DNA of 64,000 nt from JAOEGB01 sp041262585 (GCF_041262585.1 NZ_JBGCBZ010000003.1:124001-188000), one strand, 5' to 3'. Positions 25,935 to 33,689 are shown, numbered from the stretch's first letter. A program made the numbers and translations. Notes: a model not told the origin generated them from the sequence alone.

Positions 25935-26910
25935 CGAGCGCGATCTCCCTCTTGTCACCGAAGATGCCCTGGGGCCGGAAGATGAGCAGGAGCATCAGGC
26001 CGAGGCCGACGAGCATGAAGTTGATCGGGCCCACCTGGTTCACGCTGATGAACGTGATCACGTGGTTGTTGACCGCTTCCTCCATGCCGGTCTTCACCAG
26101 GATGAGCAGCAACCAGAAGATCGCGGCTCCCACCACCGGCCCCAGCACTCTCGCGGCGCCGCCCAGAATGAGCACGGTGTAGGCGAAGAACGTCAGCTCC
26201 GTGCTGAAGAGGTCCGGCTGGGTGGCCGCCCGGCTCAGCGCGAAGATGAACCCGGCCAGGGCTCCGACCACGCCGCCGAACACGAGCGCCTGCATCTTGT
26301 AGGAGAAGACGTTCTTGCCCAGGCTCCGCACGGCGTCCTCGTCCTCGCGGATCGCCTTGAGGACGCGGCCCCACGGGCTCTGCATGGCGAGGTAGACGAC
26401 CGCGCAGGACACCGCCACGAGCACCCACCCGACCGTGAGCACCCACATCGTGCGGTGGTCGAAGCCGATGGGCCCGATGCCGTACTCACGGGGAGAGTAC
26501 GGGTTCAAGGCGTAGAAGCCGTCGGAGAACGCCTCCAGGCCGTCGGTGCCGCCGAAGGTCTTCTCCAGCGCGACGGACCTCACGACCAGCCGGACGATCT
26601 CCGCCGCCGCGATGGTGACGATCGCGAGATAGTCGGCCCTCAGACGCAGGGTGGGGATGCCGAGGAGCAGGGCGAAGACGACCGCGCCGACCAGCCCGAC
26701 CGCCACGCCGAGCCAGAAGGGGAGGCCGAAGGTGGCGATGGTCGTCGCCAGGCCGTACGCGCCGACCGCGAGGAAGCCCGCCTGCCCGAAGTTGAGCAGT
26801 CCCGTGTAGCCGAAGTGGACGTTCAGCCCGATCGCGGCGAGGGCGTAGATGACGGCCTCGGTGCCGATCCCGGCCTCAACCGCCCGGGTGAAGATGAGAT
26901 TCCAGTCCAT
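25924..26910 (-). CDS. livM: branched-chain amino acid ABC transporter permease LivM
   Basis: The 328-residue inner-membrane permease has eight or nine hydrophobic segments. It carries the LivM-type signatures HFGYTGLLNFGQAGFLAVGA near the N-terminus and the coupling-helix motif PWGRVLKAIREDEDAVRSLG, followed by KMQALVFGGVVGALAGFIFA. It forms the channel with LivH. It starts 10 bp after the livH stop and overlaps livG, so all four genes form one operon. Confidence 0.94.
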   Translation of the reverse strand: MDWNLIFTRAVEAGIGTEAVIYALAAIGLNVHFGYTGLLNFGQAGFLAVGAYGLATTIATFGLPFWLGVAVGLVGAVVFALLLGIPTLRLRADYLAIVTIAAAEIVRLVVRSVALEKTFGGTDGLEAFSDGFYALNPYSPREYGIGPIGFDHRTMWVLTVGWVLVAVSCAVVYLAMQSPWGRVLKAIREDEDAVRSLGKNVFSYKMQALVFGGVVGALAGFIFALSRAATQPDLFSTELTFFAYTVLILGGAARVLGPVVGAAIFWLLLILVKTGMEEAVNNHVITFISVNQVGPINFMLVGLGLMLLLIFRPQGIFGDKREIALDAR

Positions 26911-26920
26911 GGTTTCCTCC

Positions 26921-28213
26921 CTAGCCGATCCGCTCGCGGCGGCCGAGAATGCCCTGCGGCCGGACGAGAAGGACGACGATGAGCACGGCGAGGGCGCCGA
27001 CCGTCTTCAACTCCGGCGGGATCCACAGAGTCGAGACCTGAACGAACATTCCGACCACGAGCGAGCCCACCAGCGCGCCGAACGCCGTCCCGAGCCCGCC
27101 GAGCGTCACCCCGGCGAACATCAGGAGCAGCACCTGCTGACCCATCTGGTAGTTGAGGATCTGCGTGGTGCCGAGCATGATGCCAGCGAGCGCCGCGACC
27201 GCCGTGCCGACGGCCCACACGATGCGGATGACCCGGTCCACGTTGATGCCGGAAGAGGCGGCCAGGGAGGGATTGTCCGCCACCGCGCGGGTCGCCTTGC
27301 CGAGCCGCGTGAAAAGCAACGCCAGACCGACGATGACCAGAACCGCGATTTCGATGGCCATGGCGACCAGGCTCTTGGGGGTCGTCGAGATCGGCCCGAT
27401 CTGGATTCCGTCCTGCGCGACATATTGCCGGTACGGAACGTTCTCCCCGCCGAAGAGGAACAGGAGGAGATAGCGCAGGAACATCGCCAGGCCGATGGAG
27501 ATGATCATCATGGACACCAGCCCGGTCTTGCGCCTGCGAAGCGGTCCCCAGAAGAATCGTTCCTGCCCGTATCCGATGGCGGCGGCCACGATGACGGCCA
27601 ACGGCGTCGCCACGAGAAGGTGCAGTCCGAGGGTGTTGAAGACGTAGGCGATGAAAGCGCCAATGGTGAGCAGCTCACCGTGGGCGAAATTGGTGAGACC
27701 GGTCGTACCGAAGATCAGCGAGATGCCCATCGCGCCGAGCGCGATGATGAGACCGAGGCTGAGCCCCTCGAACGCGAGCTGCGCGAGCTCGTCCCAGAAG
27801 GTGCTGCCGTCGCCGGAGGTGTCGCCCTGCCCCGCCGGCTGGTTCGCCGTACCCGCGGGCACCAGGGGGAACAGCACGTTGCGCATGTTGCCCTCGAACA
27901 CCTGGAGGGTCAGCGAGCCTCGCTCCTTGAACTTGAGCGCGACCTTCGGAGGGAGCGTCTTCTGATCGAGGGTGACCTTGTACGTCCCGGCCTTCGGCAC
28001 GGGAATCTCCCACTTGCCGGTGGCGTCCGTCGTCGCCTCCCCCACGGGAGCGTTGGATTCGGTGACCACACTGATCTTCACGCCGTTCACCGGCTGGCCT
28101 TGATTTTGGAGTGTTCCCCTCAGGCCCTCGCCCTCCGCCCATGCTGTGGGGGCGCAGAGCAAGAAGACGAGTCCACCCAGGAAGGCCGTGAACGCGATCA
28201 CGGCACTGCGCAA
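26921..28213 (-). CDS. livH: LivH permease with an exported N-terminal beta-sandwich domain
   Basis: The permease half (about residues 140-430) is a standard LivH: LIFGTTGLTNFAHGELLTIG, the coupling motif TRAVADNPSLAASSGINVDR, and the end LLVRPQGILGRRERIG. The first 140 residues are extra. They contain a cleavable-looking signal (AVIAFTAFLGGLVFLLCAPTAWA), then a carboxypeptidase-regulatory/CNA-B-like domain. That domain shows GTLQNQGQPVNGVKISVVT and TDATGKWEIPVPKAGTYKVT, then a Gly/Pro linker. At 430 residues it is much longer than the usual 290-300. The added domain would sit outside the membrane and might contact LivK or the wall; that role is inference. Confidence 0.92.
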   Translation of the reverse strand: MRSAVIAFTAFLGGLVFLLCAPTAWAEGEGLRGTLQNQGQPVNGVKISVVTESNAPVGEATTDATGKWEIPVPKAGTYKVTLDQKTLPPKVALKFKERGSLTLQVFEGNMRNVLFPLVPAGTANQPAGQGDTSGDGSTFWDELAQLAFEGLSLGLIIALGAMGISLIFGTTGLTNFAHGELLTIGAFIAYVFNTLGLHLLVATPLAVIVAAAIGYGQERFFWGPLRRRKTGLVSMMIISIGLAMFLRYLLLFLFGGENVPYRQYVAQDGIQIGPISTTPKSLVAMAIEIAVLVIVGLALLFTRLGKATRAVADNPSLAASSGINVDRVIRIVWAVGTAVAALAGIMLGTTQILNYQMGQQVLLLMFAGVTLGGLGTAFGALVGSLVVGMFVQVSTLWIPPELKTVGALAVLIVVLLVRPQGILGRRERIG

Positions 28214-28330
28214 TGGTGCTCCCTCTAATAGATCATCTGGGGTTGTGCCCCGACTCGTGCGAGCAGCGTCAACGACCCTGCGAACGCTGTGGCCGGAGCA
28301 TAATGCGCGACGCCCGGATTCGGACCGTTC

Positions 28331-28346
28331 GTCACCAATTGGTGAC
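28331..28346. promoter_or_regulatory. 16-bp perfect palindrome upstream of livH
   Basis: The sequence gtcaccaattggtgac is its own reverse complement. It lies in the 225-bp divergent region between livH and a small lipoprotein gene, about 118 bp from livH and 93 bp from the other start. Its symmetry suggests a binding site for a dimeric regulator of one or both genes. Which regulator is unknown, and no promoter elements at convincing spacing are visible. Confidence 0.5.
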
Positions 28347-28438
28347 CAGGGCGTGTCACCTGCGTGAGCAAACTTCCTGGTCGCCGGATTCTAGACTAGG
28401 GACCTTCAATTTCCGCGTGGTCGCAGAGAGTTGACGCC

Positions 28439-28891
28439 ATGGGACGAACGACGATCAGAACCGCCGCCAGACTCCTCCCGGCCGGATTCACGCTCCTGGC
28501 ACTGGCCGCGTGCGGCTCCTCCGTCCCACCGCCGGTCGCGAAATCCGCGTCTCCGGCCGCACGGTACGTCGTCGGCGCGGATCCCGGCGACGACCCCTGC
28601 GCCCGCATCGTCTCCGCCATCGGATTCGCGGACGCCCTCCTGCGGCCACCAGGCGAGGAGGACCGCCAGGAATTCGACGAGGGGGTACGCGGCAGGATCG
28701 CGTACGTCGAGGGCGTCGTCCTCGAGTACGGCCCCCGCCTCCCCGGGCAACTGCTCGAATACGAGGCCCGGTTACGAGAGACGACACACGGGCTCGTGCC
28801 CGCCGCCACCCGGCCCGAGGACCAGGTCCGCCTCCTGAAGGAGTATCGGGCCGCGGCGGACTCGGTGAAGAAGGGCTGCGCGAAGGCCTGA
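28439..28891 (+). CDS. small lipoprotein of unknown function
   Basis: The 150-residue protein has a lipoprotein signal (LLPAGFTLLALAACGSS, lipobox LAAC with Cys at about 25). A Ser/Ala/Pro spacer and a mostly helical, charged domain of about 100 residues (FADALLRPPGEEDRQEF, VRLLKEYRAAADSVKKG) follow. Two cysteines (DDPCARI and KKGCAKA) bracket this domain and may form a disulfide. The family is not recognised. It is divergent from the liv operon and followed by a convergent terminator shared with livK. Confidence 0.7.
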   Translation: MGRTTIRTAARLLPAGFTLLALAACGSSVPPPVAKSASPAARYVVGADPGDDPCARIVSAIGFADALLRPPGEEDRQEFDEGVRGRIAYVEGVVLEYGPRLPGQLLEYEARLRETTHGLVPAATRPEDQVRLLKEYRAAADSVKKGCAKA

Positions 28892-28914
28892 ACAGCCCGA
28901 ATGCCTGAACAGCC

Positions 28915-28946
28915 CGAGGGCCCCGGCCAAACGGCCGAGGCCCTCG
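28915..28946. terminator. convergent terminator between lipoprotein gene and livK
   Basis: A strong hairpin with outer stem cgagggcc and ggccctcg encloses an inner near-palindrome ccggccaaacggccg, midway between the two convergent stops. It is likely to end transcription in both directions. Confidence 0.7.
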
Positions 28947-28967
28947 TGTCCGTGATCCGGGGGAGGG

Positions 28968-30257
28968 TCAGCCGGAGACCTTGCCCGCCAGGTACGTGAC
29001 GTTCTTGTACTTGTTGTCGTCGCCGTACTGGTAGATGCCGATGGTGGCCTCGGACGGGTCACCGGCGTCGCTGAACTCGACCGGGCCGCTGACCCCGTCG
29101 TAGTCGATGTCCTTGCCGGCCTTCAGCAGATCGAGGCAGGACTTGAAGTCCTTGCACTTCTCGCCGCCCTTGCTGACGTCGATGAGCTTGGACGCGATCG
29201 CCGTGCCGGAGTCGTCCTTGGCCGCCTCGGCTGCCAGCGCGGTGAGGGTCGTGGCGTCATAGGACTCGGGGCCGTAGCTGAAGTCCTTCAGTGACGGGTC
29301 GACGCCGAGCAGCTTCTGCTTGAAGTCCGCCGACGACGCGGCGCCGGGCAGGGTTCCCTTGACACCGGTCAGGGTGCCCTTGGGGAAGTCCTTCGCGTAG
29401 TCGGCGAGGTTGCCGTCCACGAAGTAGATCTTGACCTTGTCCGGGCCGAGCCCCTGCTTCTTGAGCTCAGGGATGATCTTCGTGGTCTCGTTGAAGGCGA
29501 TGAGCGCGATGGCCTTCGGGTTCTTCGCCTTGATCTTGGCCACGTCGGCCGAGAAGTCCGCGGCCGCCGGGTCGTAGGCCGTCTTCACGACGACCTCCGC
29601 GCCGCCGCCGCTGACCGACTTCTCCACCTCGGCCGCCAGGCCGTTGCCGTACGAGTCCTGGCGGTTCAGGATCGCGACGGTGTCGCTGCCGTCCTGAACG
29701 ATCAGGTCACCGAGCACACGACCCTGGAGGACGTCCGACGGAGCCGTGCGGAAGTACAGGCCCTTGTCGTTGAAGGTCGTGAACTCCGGCGAGGTGTTGG
29801 CGGGAGAGAACTGCACCACACCGGCACTCGTGATCTTGTCGATGACCGTCTTGGAGACGCCAGAGGACGCCGCGCCCACGATGACGTCCGACTTCTGCTG
29901 CAGCAGCTTGTCGACGGACTGCGACGCGATGTCGGTCTTGGTGTCTCCCGAGTCGGTGTCGATCTCGACGACCGGCTTGCCGAGGACGCCACCGGCGGCG
30001 TTGATCTCCTGAACCGCCAGCTTGACCCCGGCGAACTCCGGCGGGCCGAGGAAGGCGAGGTCACCGGTCTGCGGGAGCAGGGCACCAATCGTGAGAACGC
30101 CGTCGCCCTTCGCACCGGCGGGCGCGGAGGAAGCGGAGGCGGCGGGCGCCGAGGACGCCGGCGCGGCGCTCTCCGTGCCACCTCCACAGGCCGTCAAGGC
30201 GAGGCCGGCAGCCGCGGCGACGGCCAGCGCGCGCCCAATGGGGGCAATGCGGATCAT
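28968..30257 (-). CDS. livK: branched-chain amino acid binding lipoprotein LivK
   Basis: The 429-residue extracellular solute-binding protein delivers ligand to LivHM. The signal and lipobox are AAGLALTACGGG with Cys at about 24. It continues with a Ser/Ala linker and then the periplasmic-binding type 1 fold: DGVLTIGALLPQTGDLAFLG, GGVLGKPVVEIDTDSGD and VVQFSPANTSPEF. It is transcribed in the same direction as livHMGF but separated by the convergent lipoprotein gene, so it has its own promoter in the 207 bp upstream. Ligand specificity (Leu/Ile/Val, other amino acids, amides) cannot be fixed from sequence. Confidence 0.92.
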   Translation of the reverse strand: MIRIAPIGRALAVAAAAGLALTACGGGTESAAPASSAPAASASSAPAGAKGDGVLTIGALLPQTGDLAFLGPPEFAGVKLAVQEINAAGGVLGKPVVEIDTDSGDTKTDIASQSVDKLLQQKSDVIVGAASSGVSKTVIDKITSAGVVQFSPANTSPEFTTFNDKGLYFRTAPSDVLQGRVLGDLIVQDGSDTVAILNRQDSYGNGLAAEVEKSVSGGGAEVVVKTAYDPAAADFSADVAKIKAKNPKAIALIAFNETTKIIPELKKQGLGPDKVKIYFVDGNLADYAKDFPKGTLTGVKGTLPGAASSADFKQKLLGVDPSLKDFSYGPESYDATTLTALAAEAAKDDSGTAIASKLIDVSKGGEKCKDFKSCLDLLKAGKDIDYDGVSGPVEFSDAGDPSEATIGIYQYGDDNKYKNVTYLAGKVSG

Positions 30258-30464
30258 GAAGTATCTCCTTCACCCAGGCCGGGAAACGTCAGCGCTGCCG
30301 ACCTGTCCCGATCGAATGCTGGAAAGGTACATACCTCAAGGTGCCCCTGACCAGGAAAGCGTCAGAACTGTCCACACTTGGATGCGGAGTCGTAATAACT
30401 CCTCAACTTAGCGGCGCGACCCGTCTGACCAGGAGCGCCGCCTGTTCACCCGCCGCCGGGGGCC

Positions 30465-31061
30465 TCAGGCCGACGGCTCGGACGATCCCGCGCCCTCGTT
30501 CACGACGATCTGCGCCACCTGGCGCATGCTCAAACGCCGGTCCATGGACGCCTTCTGGATCCACCGGAACGCCTGCGGCTCGGTCCAGCCGTGCTGGGCC
30601 ATGAGGAGGCCCTTCGCCCGCTCCACCAGCTTCCTGGTCTCCAGCCGGTCGGAGAGGGTGGTGACCTCCTTCTCCAGCGCCGCGATCTCCTCGTGGCGGC
30701 TGACCGCCATCTCGATCGCCGGGACCAGGTCACCCTTGGTGAACGGCTTGACCAGGTAGGCCATCGCCCCCGCGTCCCGGGCCCGCTCGACGAGGTCGCG
30801 CTGCGAGAACGCGGTCAGGATGAGGCACGGCGCGATCCGCTCCGACACGATCCGCTCCGCCGCCGAGATCCCGTCGAGAACCGGCATCTTGACATCGAGA
30901 ATCACCAGATCAGGCCGGAGCTCCATGGCCAGTTTGACCGCGCTCTCCCCGTCGCCGGCCTCTCCGACCACGGCGTAGCCGTCCTCTTCGAGCATCTCCT
31001 TGAGGTCGAGGCGGATCAGTGCCTCATCTTCCGCGATCACCACTCGTCGCTGCGTACTCAC
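30465..31061 (-). CDS. pdtaR: ANTAR-domain response regulator (PdtaR type)
   Basis: This response regulator has an RNA-binding ANTAR output domain and acts by transcription antitermination. The receiver domain shows VVIAEDEALIRLDL, the phosphorylated Asp in LVILDVKMPVLDG, and Lys in MAYLVKPFTKGDLV. A coiled-coil linker (EIAALEKEVTTLSDRLETRK) leads to the ANTAR domain with ERAKGLLMAQHGWTEPQAFR and the following three-helix core. It closely resembles mycobacterial PdtaR (Rv1626). GTG 31061 is the likely start. No PdtaS-type kinase is adjacent, as is usual for this orphan regulator. Confidence 0.93.
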   Translation of the reverse strand: MSTQRRVVIAEDEALIRLDLKEMLEEDGYAVVGEAGDGESAVKLAMELRPDLVILDVKMPVLDGISAAERIVSERIAPCLILTAFSQRDLVERARDAGAMAYLVKPFTKGDLVPAIEMAVSRHEEIAALEKEVTTLSDRLETRKLVERAKGLLMAQHGWTEPQAFRWIQKASMDRRLSMRQVAQIVVNEGAGSSEPSA

Positions 31062-31151
31062 GCACAAGAGGTTACCGACGTCCGCTACATTAGGACCACG
31101 CCAGGGGCCCTGCGGCCGATCACATGTCCGCTAAGCTCTAAGCGACGGGTT

Positions 31152-31173
31152 CGGACATATTCATATAAGTCCG
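31152..31173 (+). promoter_or_regulatory. AT-rich inverted repeat just upstream of the tRNA
   Basis: An inverted repeat (cggac and gtccg) encloses the AT-rich core atattcatataa, a rarity in this GC-rich region, ending 8 bp before the tRNA. The core contains -10-like hexamers (catatt, tataag), so it is probably the tRNA promoter. Exact elements are uncertain. Confidence 0.45.
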
Positions 31174-31180
31174 GATTGAA

Positions 31181-31255
31181 GCCCCGGTACCCCAATTGGC
31201 ATGAGGGAGCGGATTCAAAACCCGTACAGTGTGGGTTCGAGTCCCACCCGGGGCA
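31181..31255 (+). tRNA. tRNA with anticodon CAA (Leu by code), short variable loop
   Basis: The cloverleaf can be drawn directly. The acceptor stem GCCCCGG (31181-31187) pairs with CCGGGGC (31248-31254), discriminator A 31255, and CCA is not encoded. The D arm has a three-pair CCC/GGG stem with GG in the loop. The anticodon loop TTCAAAA places CAA at 31216-31218 on a stem with a G-T pair and an A-C mismatch. The variable region is only 5 nt (acagt). The T arm is GTGGG-TTCGAGT-CCCAC. CAA reads the codon UUG (Leu), yet bacterial tRNA-Leu normally has a long variable arm, so the identity is unusual. Confidence 0.85.
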
Positions 31256-31312
31256 CTTACACCGCTTGTAGCGGCATCGAAACTGTCAGTGGCGACTGCC
31301 ATCATCGGGGTC

Positions 31313-32083
31313 GTGTACGACTCAGCAATCCGCCGCCGCGCCCTTCAGCTTCTGTCGTCCGGTCTCACCATCAGTGATGTGAGCCGCCGTCTCGACGTCT
31401 CACGGGCCGCGATCAAGGAGTGGCGCGACAATCCCGGCCGCGTCTCCCCAATGATCGTCACCTGCCCCCGCTGCGAAGAGGTCCCCGTCCCTCCCAGGCC
31501 GCCGGAGATGTACGCCTACCTCCTCGGCCTCTACCTTGGGGACGGCTGCATCAGCGTCATCGGCGATCCGGCGAAGGATGTGTGGTCCCTCCGGATCATG
31601 TGCGCGGACGCGTGGCCTGGCCTTCGGGACGAATGCATTCGGGCGATGCTTTCTATCCGCCCGATGAACAAGGTCCGCACCCTCCAGAAAGAAGGGTGCA
31701 CCGAGGTGAACTCCTTCTCCAAGCACTGGCCGCATCTCTTCCCGCAACACGCGCCCGGTAAGAAGCACGACCGCGAGATCGTCCTGGCTGAGTGGCAGCA
31801 GGAGATCGTCGAGGCGCACACGGGGCAGTTCGTCCGGGGGCTGATCCACTCGGATGGCTACCGGGGCATGAACCGCGTGCGCCATACGGTCGCCGGGCAG
31901 GACAAGTGGTACGAGTATCCCCGCTACCTCTTCAAGAACGAGTCGAAGGACATCCTCCGGCTGTGCGGCGAGGCGCTCGACCGCCTCGGAGTCGAGTGGC
32001 GGCACAACAAGCACAACGAGATATCGGTCGCCAAGCGCGAAGCCGTGGCGAGGCTCGACCTGTTCGTCGGCCCCAAGTACTGA
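31313..32083 (+). CDS. HTH plus LAGLIDADG-type protein downstream of the tRNA
   Basis: The 256-residue protein starts at GTG 31313, 58 bp past the tRNA. Residues 5-40 form a helix-turn-helix (LTISDVSRRLDVSRAAIKEW). A CPRC half-knuckle follows at 51-54. A LAGLIDADG-like helix, YLLGLYLGDGCIS, lies at 69-81 and a second, FVRGLIHSDGYRG, at 173-185, as in monomeric homing endonucleases. The acidic residues of both motifs are kept (GDG and SDG). Related stand-alone proteins are widespread in actinobacteria and, as I recall, often sit near tRNAs; their function is not established. It may be a domesticated homing endonuclease acting as a regulator, or an active nuclease. Confidence 0.8.
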   Translation: MYDSAIRRRALQLLSSGLTISDVSRRLDVSRAAIKEWRDNPGRVSPMIVTCPRCEEVPVPPRPPEMYAYLLGLYLGDGCISVIGDPAKDVWSLRIMCADAWPGLRDECIRAMLSIRPMNKVRTLQKEGCTEVNSFSKHWPHLFPQHAPGKKHDREIVLAEWQQEIVEAHTGQFVRGLIHSDGYRGMNRVRHTVAGQDKWYEYPRYLFKNESKDILRLCGEALDRLGVEWRHNKHNEISVAKREAVARLDLFVGPKY

Positions 32084-32126
32084 GTCCCATGCTCAAGCAC
32101 TCAGCCCCAACACTGACCCCGTACGG

Positions 32127-32813
32127 CTAAGCAGCCGGAACGGCGCGGAGCCAGGTTCGGTCGGGGGTCAGGTAGACGTCGACGACCAGACCGGCGGCCC
32201 GCAACTCCGCCTTCAACGCGTCCTGTGTCAGTCTCCGCGTGGTGAAGGAATGGGTCCAGGTCCGGGGGCCCACCTCGTAGCGCATGGTGGCGGACACCAG
32301 GTCGGGCGCCGGCCGGCTGAGCTCGGTCATGGTGAAGGTCATACCGTCCTTGGTGCCGCCCTGTCCTCGTACCCAGGCGTCCTGAATCTCGGCGGGCTGC
32401 CACTGGATCAGCGCGCCACCGTCCTCGGCGAGGTGATGGCGGCAGGTGTCCAGCAGCCGCCGCCGTTCATGGTCGTCGGGGGTGTTGACGAGATACGAGG
32501 CCAGGAGAACGGTGTCGAACCGCCGGTCCAGACGTAGATCCTGAATTCGGGCGCAGACGGTCTCGACGCCGACGACACGGGCCAGCATGTCCGGGGACTC
32601 GTCGACCGCGACCACGGAGAACCCGAGCGCGGCAAGGGCATGAGCGATCCGTCCCGGGCCGGAGCCCAGGTCGAGGATCGTCCGCCCGTCGCCGGCGGCG
32701 GCCTGGATGATCGCGGGGTCCTCTCCGGGAGGCAGCAGCACGTAGAACTCCACGGCACAGCCGTCGGGCGCGATCGGCCCGGGCCCGCTGCCGCTGCTCG
32801 GGGGCATCCGCAC
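32127..32813 (-). CDS. class I SAM-dependent methyltransferase
   Basis: The 228-residue cytoplasmic protein has a Rossmann-type methyltransferase core. Motif I is TILDLGSGPGRIAHALAALG, the acidic residue after strand 2 is VVAVDESPDML, and motif II-like FDTVLLASYLVNTPDD is followed by LLDTCRHHLAEDGGALIQW. The C-terminal beta sheet (VSATMRYEVGPRTWTHSFTT) resembles small-molecule methyltransferases of the UbiE/methyltransferase-25 type. The substrate is unknown. It converges on the HTH-LAGLIDADG gene with a gap of about 43 bp. Confidence 0.85.
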   Translation of the reverse strand: MRMPPSSGSGPGPIAPDGCAVEFYVLLPPGEDPAIIQAAAGDGRTILDLGSGPGRIAHALAALGFSVVAVDESPDMLARVVGVETVCARIQDLRLDRRFDTVLLASYLVNTPDDHERRRLLDTCRHHLAEDGGALIQWQPAEIQDAWVRGQGGTKDGMTFTMTELSRPAPDLVSATMRYEVGPRTWTHSFTTRRLTQDALKAELRAAGLVVDVYLTPDRTWLRAVPAA

Positions 32814-32871
32814 CGCCCCAGCCTACGAGCCGCCCGTTGCGGCACGACGCCGATCAGCCGGGGTCCGGCGT

Positions 32872-32946
32872 TCAGTCGGGTCACGGTGGTCAGTCGGGGT
32901 CACGGTGGTCAGTCGGGGTCACGGCGGTCAGTCGGGGTCGCGGCGG
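32872..32946. repeat. four tandem copies of a 19-bp repeat
   Basis: The unit tcagtcggggtcacggtgg occurs four times head to tail (18, 19, 19 and 19 bp) with one or two substitutions. The last copy contains the stop codon and the final residues (RRDPD) of the small membrane protein gene, so the array looks like a duplication of that gene's 3' end running downstream. Confidence 0.85.
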
Positions 32947-33110
32947 TCGTCGAGCAGGTGGGGAAGCAGGCCGAGGGCCGCGCCGCCCGCGGCGCCGCCG
33001 CTGAGCAGCGCGGTGGGCCAGGGGGCGCCCGCCGCCAGGACCAGGGCGCAGGCGATGGTCGCGACCAGCGCGGTGACGGTGAGGATGAGGAGCGCGGGCA
33101 GGGAGAACAT
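32928..33110 (-). CDS. very small membrane protein
   Basis: The 60-residue protein has two hydrophobic segments (LPALLILTVTALVATIACAL and a Gly/Ala-rich second helix around SGGAAGGAALGLLPHLL). A short charged C-terminus, DDRRDPD, falls in a DNA tandem repeat. The ATG at 33110 lies 5 bp after the stop of the preceding small gene, so the two are coupled. The family is not recognised. Confidence 0.55.
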   Translation of the reverse strand: MFSLPALLILTVTALVATIACALVLAAGAPWPTALLSGGAAGGAALGLLPHLLDDRRDPD

Positions 33111-33115
33111 CGCCG

Positions 33116-33370
33116 TCACCGTCCCCAGGACCCTGACGGGCGGCCGCTGCCGGTGGCGGTCTGCTCGTCGGCCCAGAAGTCGATGAGCTCGTCGTCGGTG
33201 AGCTGGTCGAGCGAGCGCGCGGGCGGGATGCGCCCCGTGCTCAGCGCCCAGGTCGTCAGCAGCAACGCGAGGAGTTCGTCGTCGCTGGGCATCCAGCACG
33301 CGGCGAGGATGCTCGGCGGATGGCCGTGGGCCATCGGGAGGGTTCGCGGCGTGGGAGCGAAGCACAGCAT
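33116..33370 (-). CDS. small protein of unknown function
   Basis: The 84-residue protein starts at ATG 33370 after a good AAGGAAGG site at 8 nt; the open frame to 33691 has no comparable start. The core WMPSDDELLALLLTTWALST and LTDDELIDFWADEQTA is acidic and helical, with a repeated DDEL motif. The first 25 residues may be dispensable, as an internal ATG at 33292 could also be used. It is unrecognised but looks like real coding sequence, and is coupled to the tiny membrane protein downstream. Confidence 0.55.
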   Translation of the reverse strand: MLCFAPTPRTLPMAHGHPPSILAACWMPSDDELLALLLTTWALSTGRIPPARSLDQLTDDELIDFWADEQTATGSGRPSGSWGR

Positions 33371-33530
33371 CGGGCCGGCCTTCCTTGGGACGTCGGTGTG
33401 CGGGATCAACGATGTGGGCTCCGCGTCACCGGCTGCCACCACTCCAAACATCTCCGGACGACGGCGGAGCAGATGGCCGTACGTGGGACTGATGAGGCTG
33501 GATGGACGGCTGGGAGCTCCGGCTCGCGCC

Positions 33531-33590
33531 CGGCCCATCCGGGCTAATCCGGCCCTATCCGGATTCGTCCGGTCCCATCCGGCCGTCTCC
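33531..33590. repeat. 10-bp phased tandem repeat in divergent intergenic region
   Basis: Six consecutive decamers of the form ggnnnnatcc (for example gggctaatcc, ggccctatcc, ggtcccatcc) run without a gap. They lie in the roughly 320-bp non-coding space between the small acidic gene and the XRE-Sel1 gene. The atccgg cores recur every 10 bp, close to one helical turn. Nothing else is recognisable in 33371-33689. Confidence 0.75.
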
Positions 33591-33689
33591 CGAGCCGGCC
33601 GAGTCGTAACGGCGGCGGTCCGGGGCCGTCGCCCCGGATGACACCGGATCCGGGAATTCGCCCCGGCTTGCCGCTCTTTTGGTGGGAAC

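Noticed and set aside
25291..26982. Rightward frame over livG and livM
   Set aside because: Antisense of two well-supported transporter genes.
32872..32946. Possible CRISPR array
   Set aside because: The units are only 19 bp and directly adjacent, with no spacers and no cas genes nearby.
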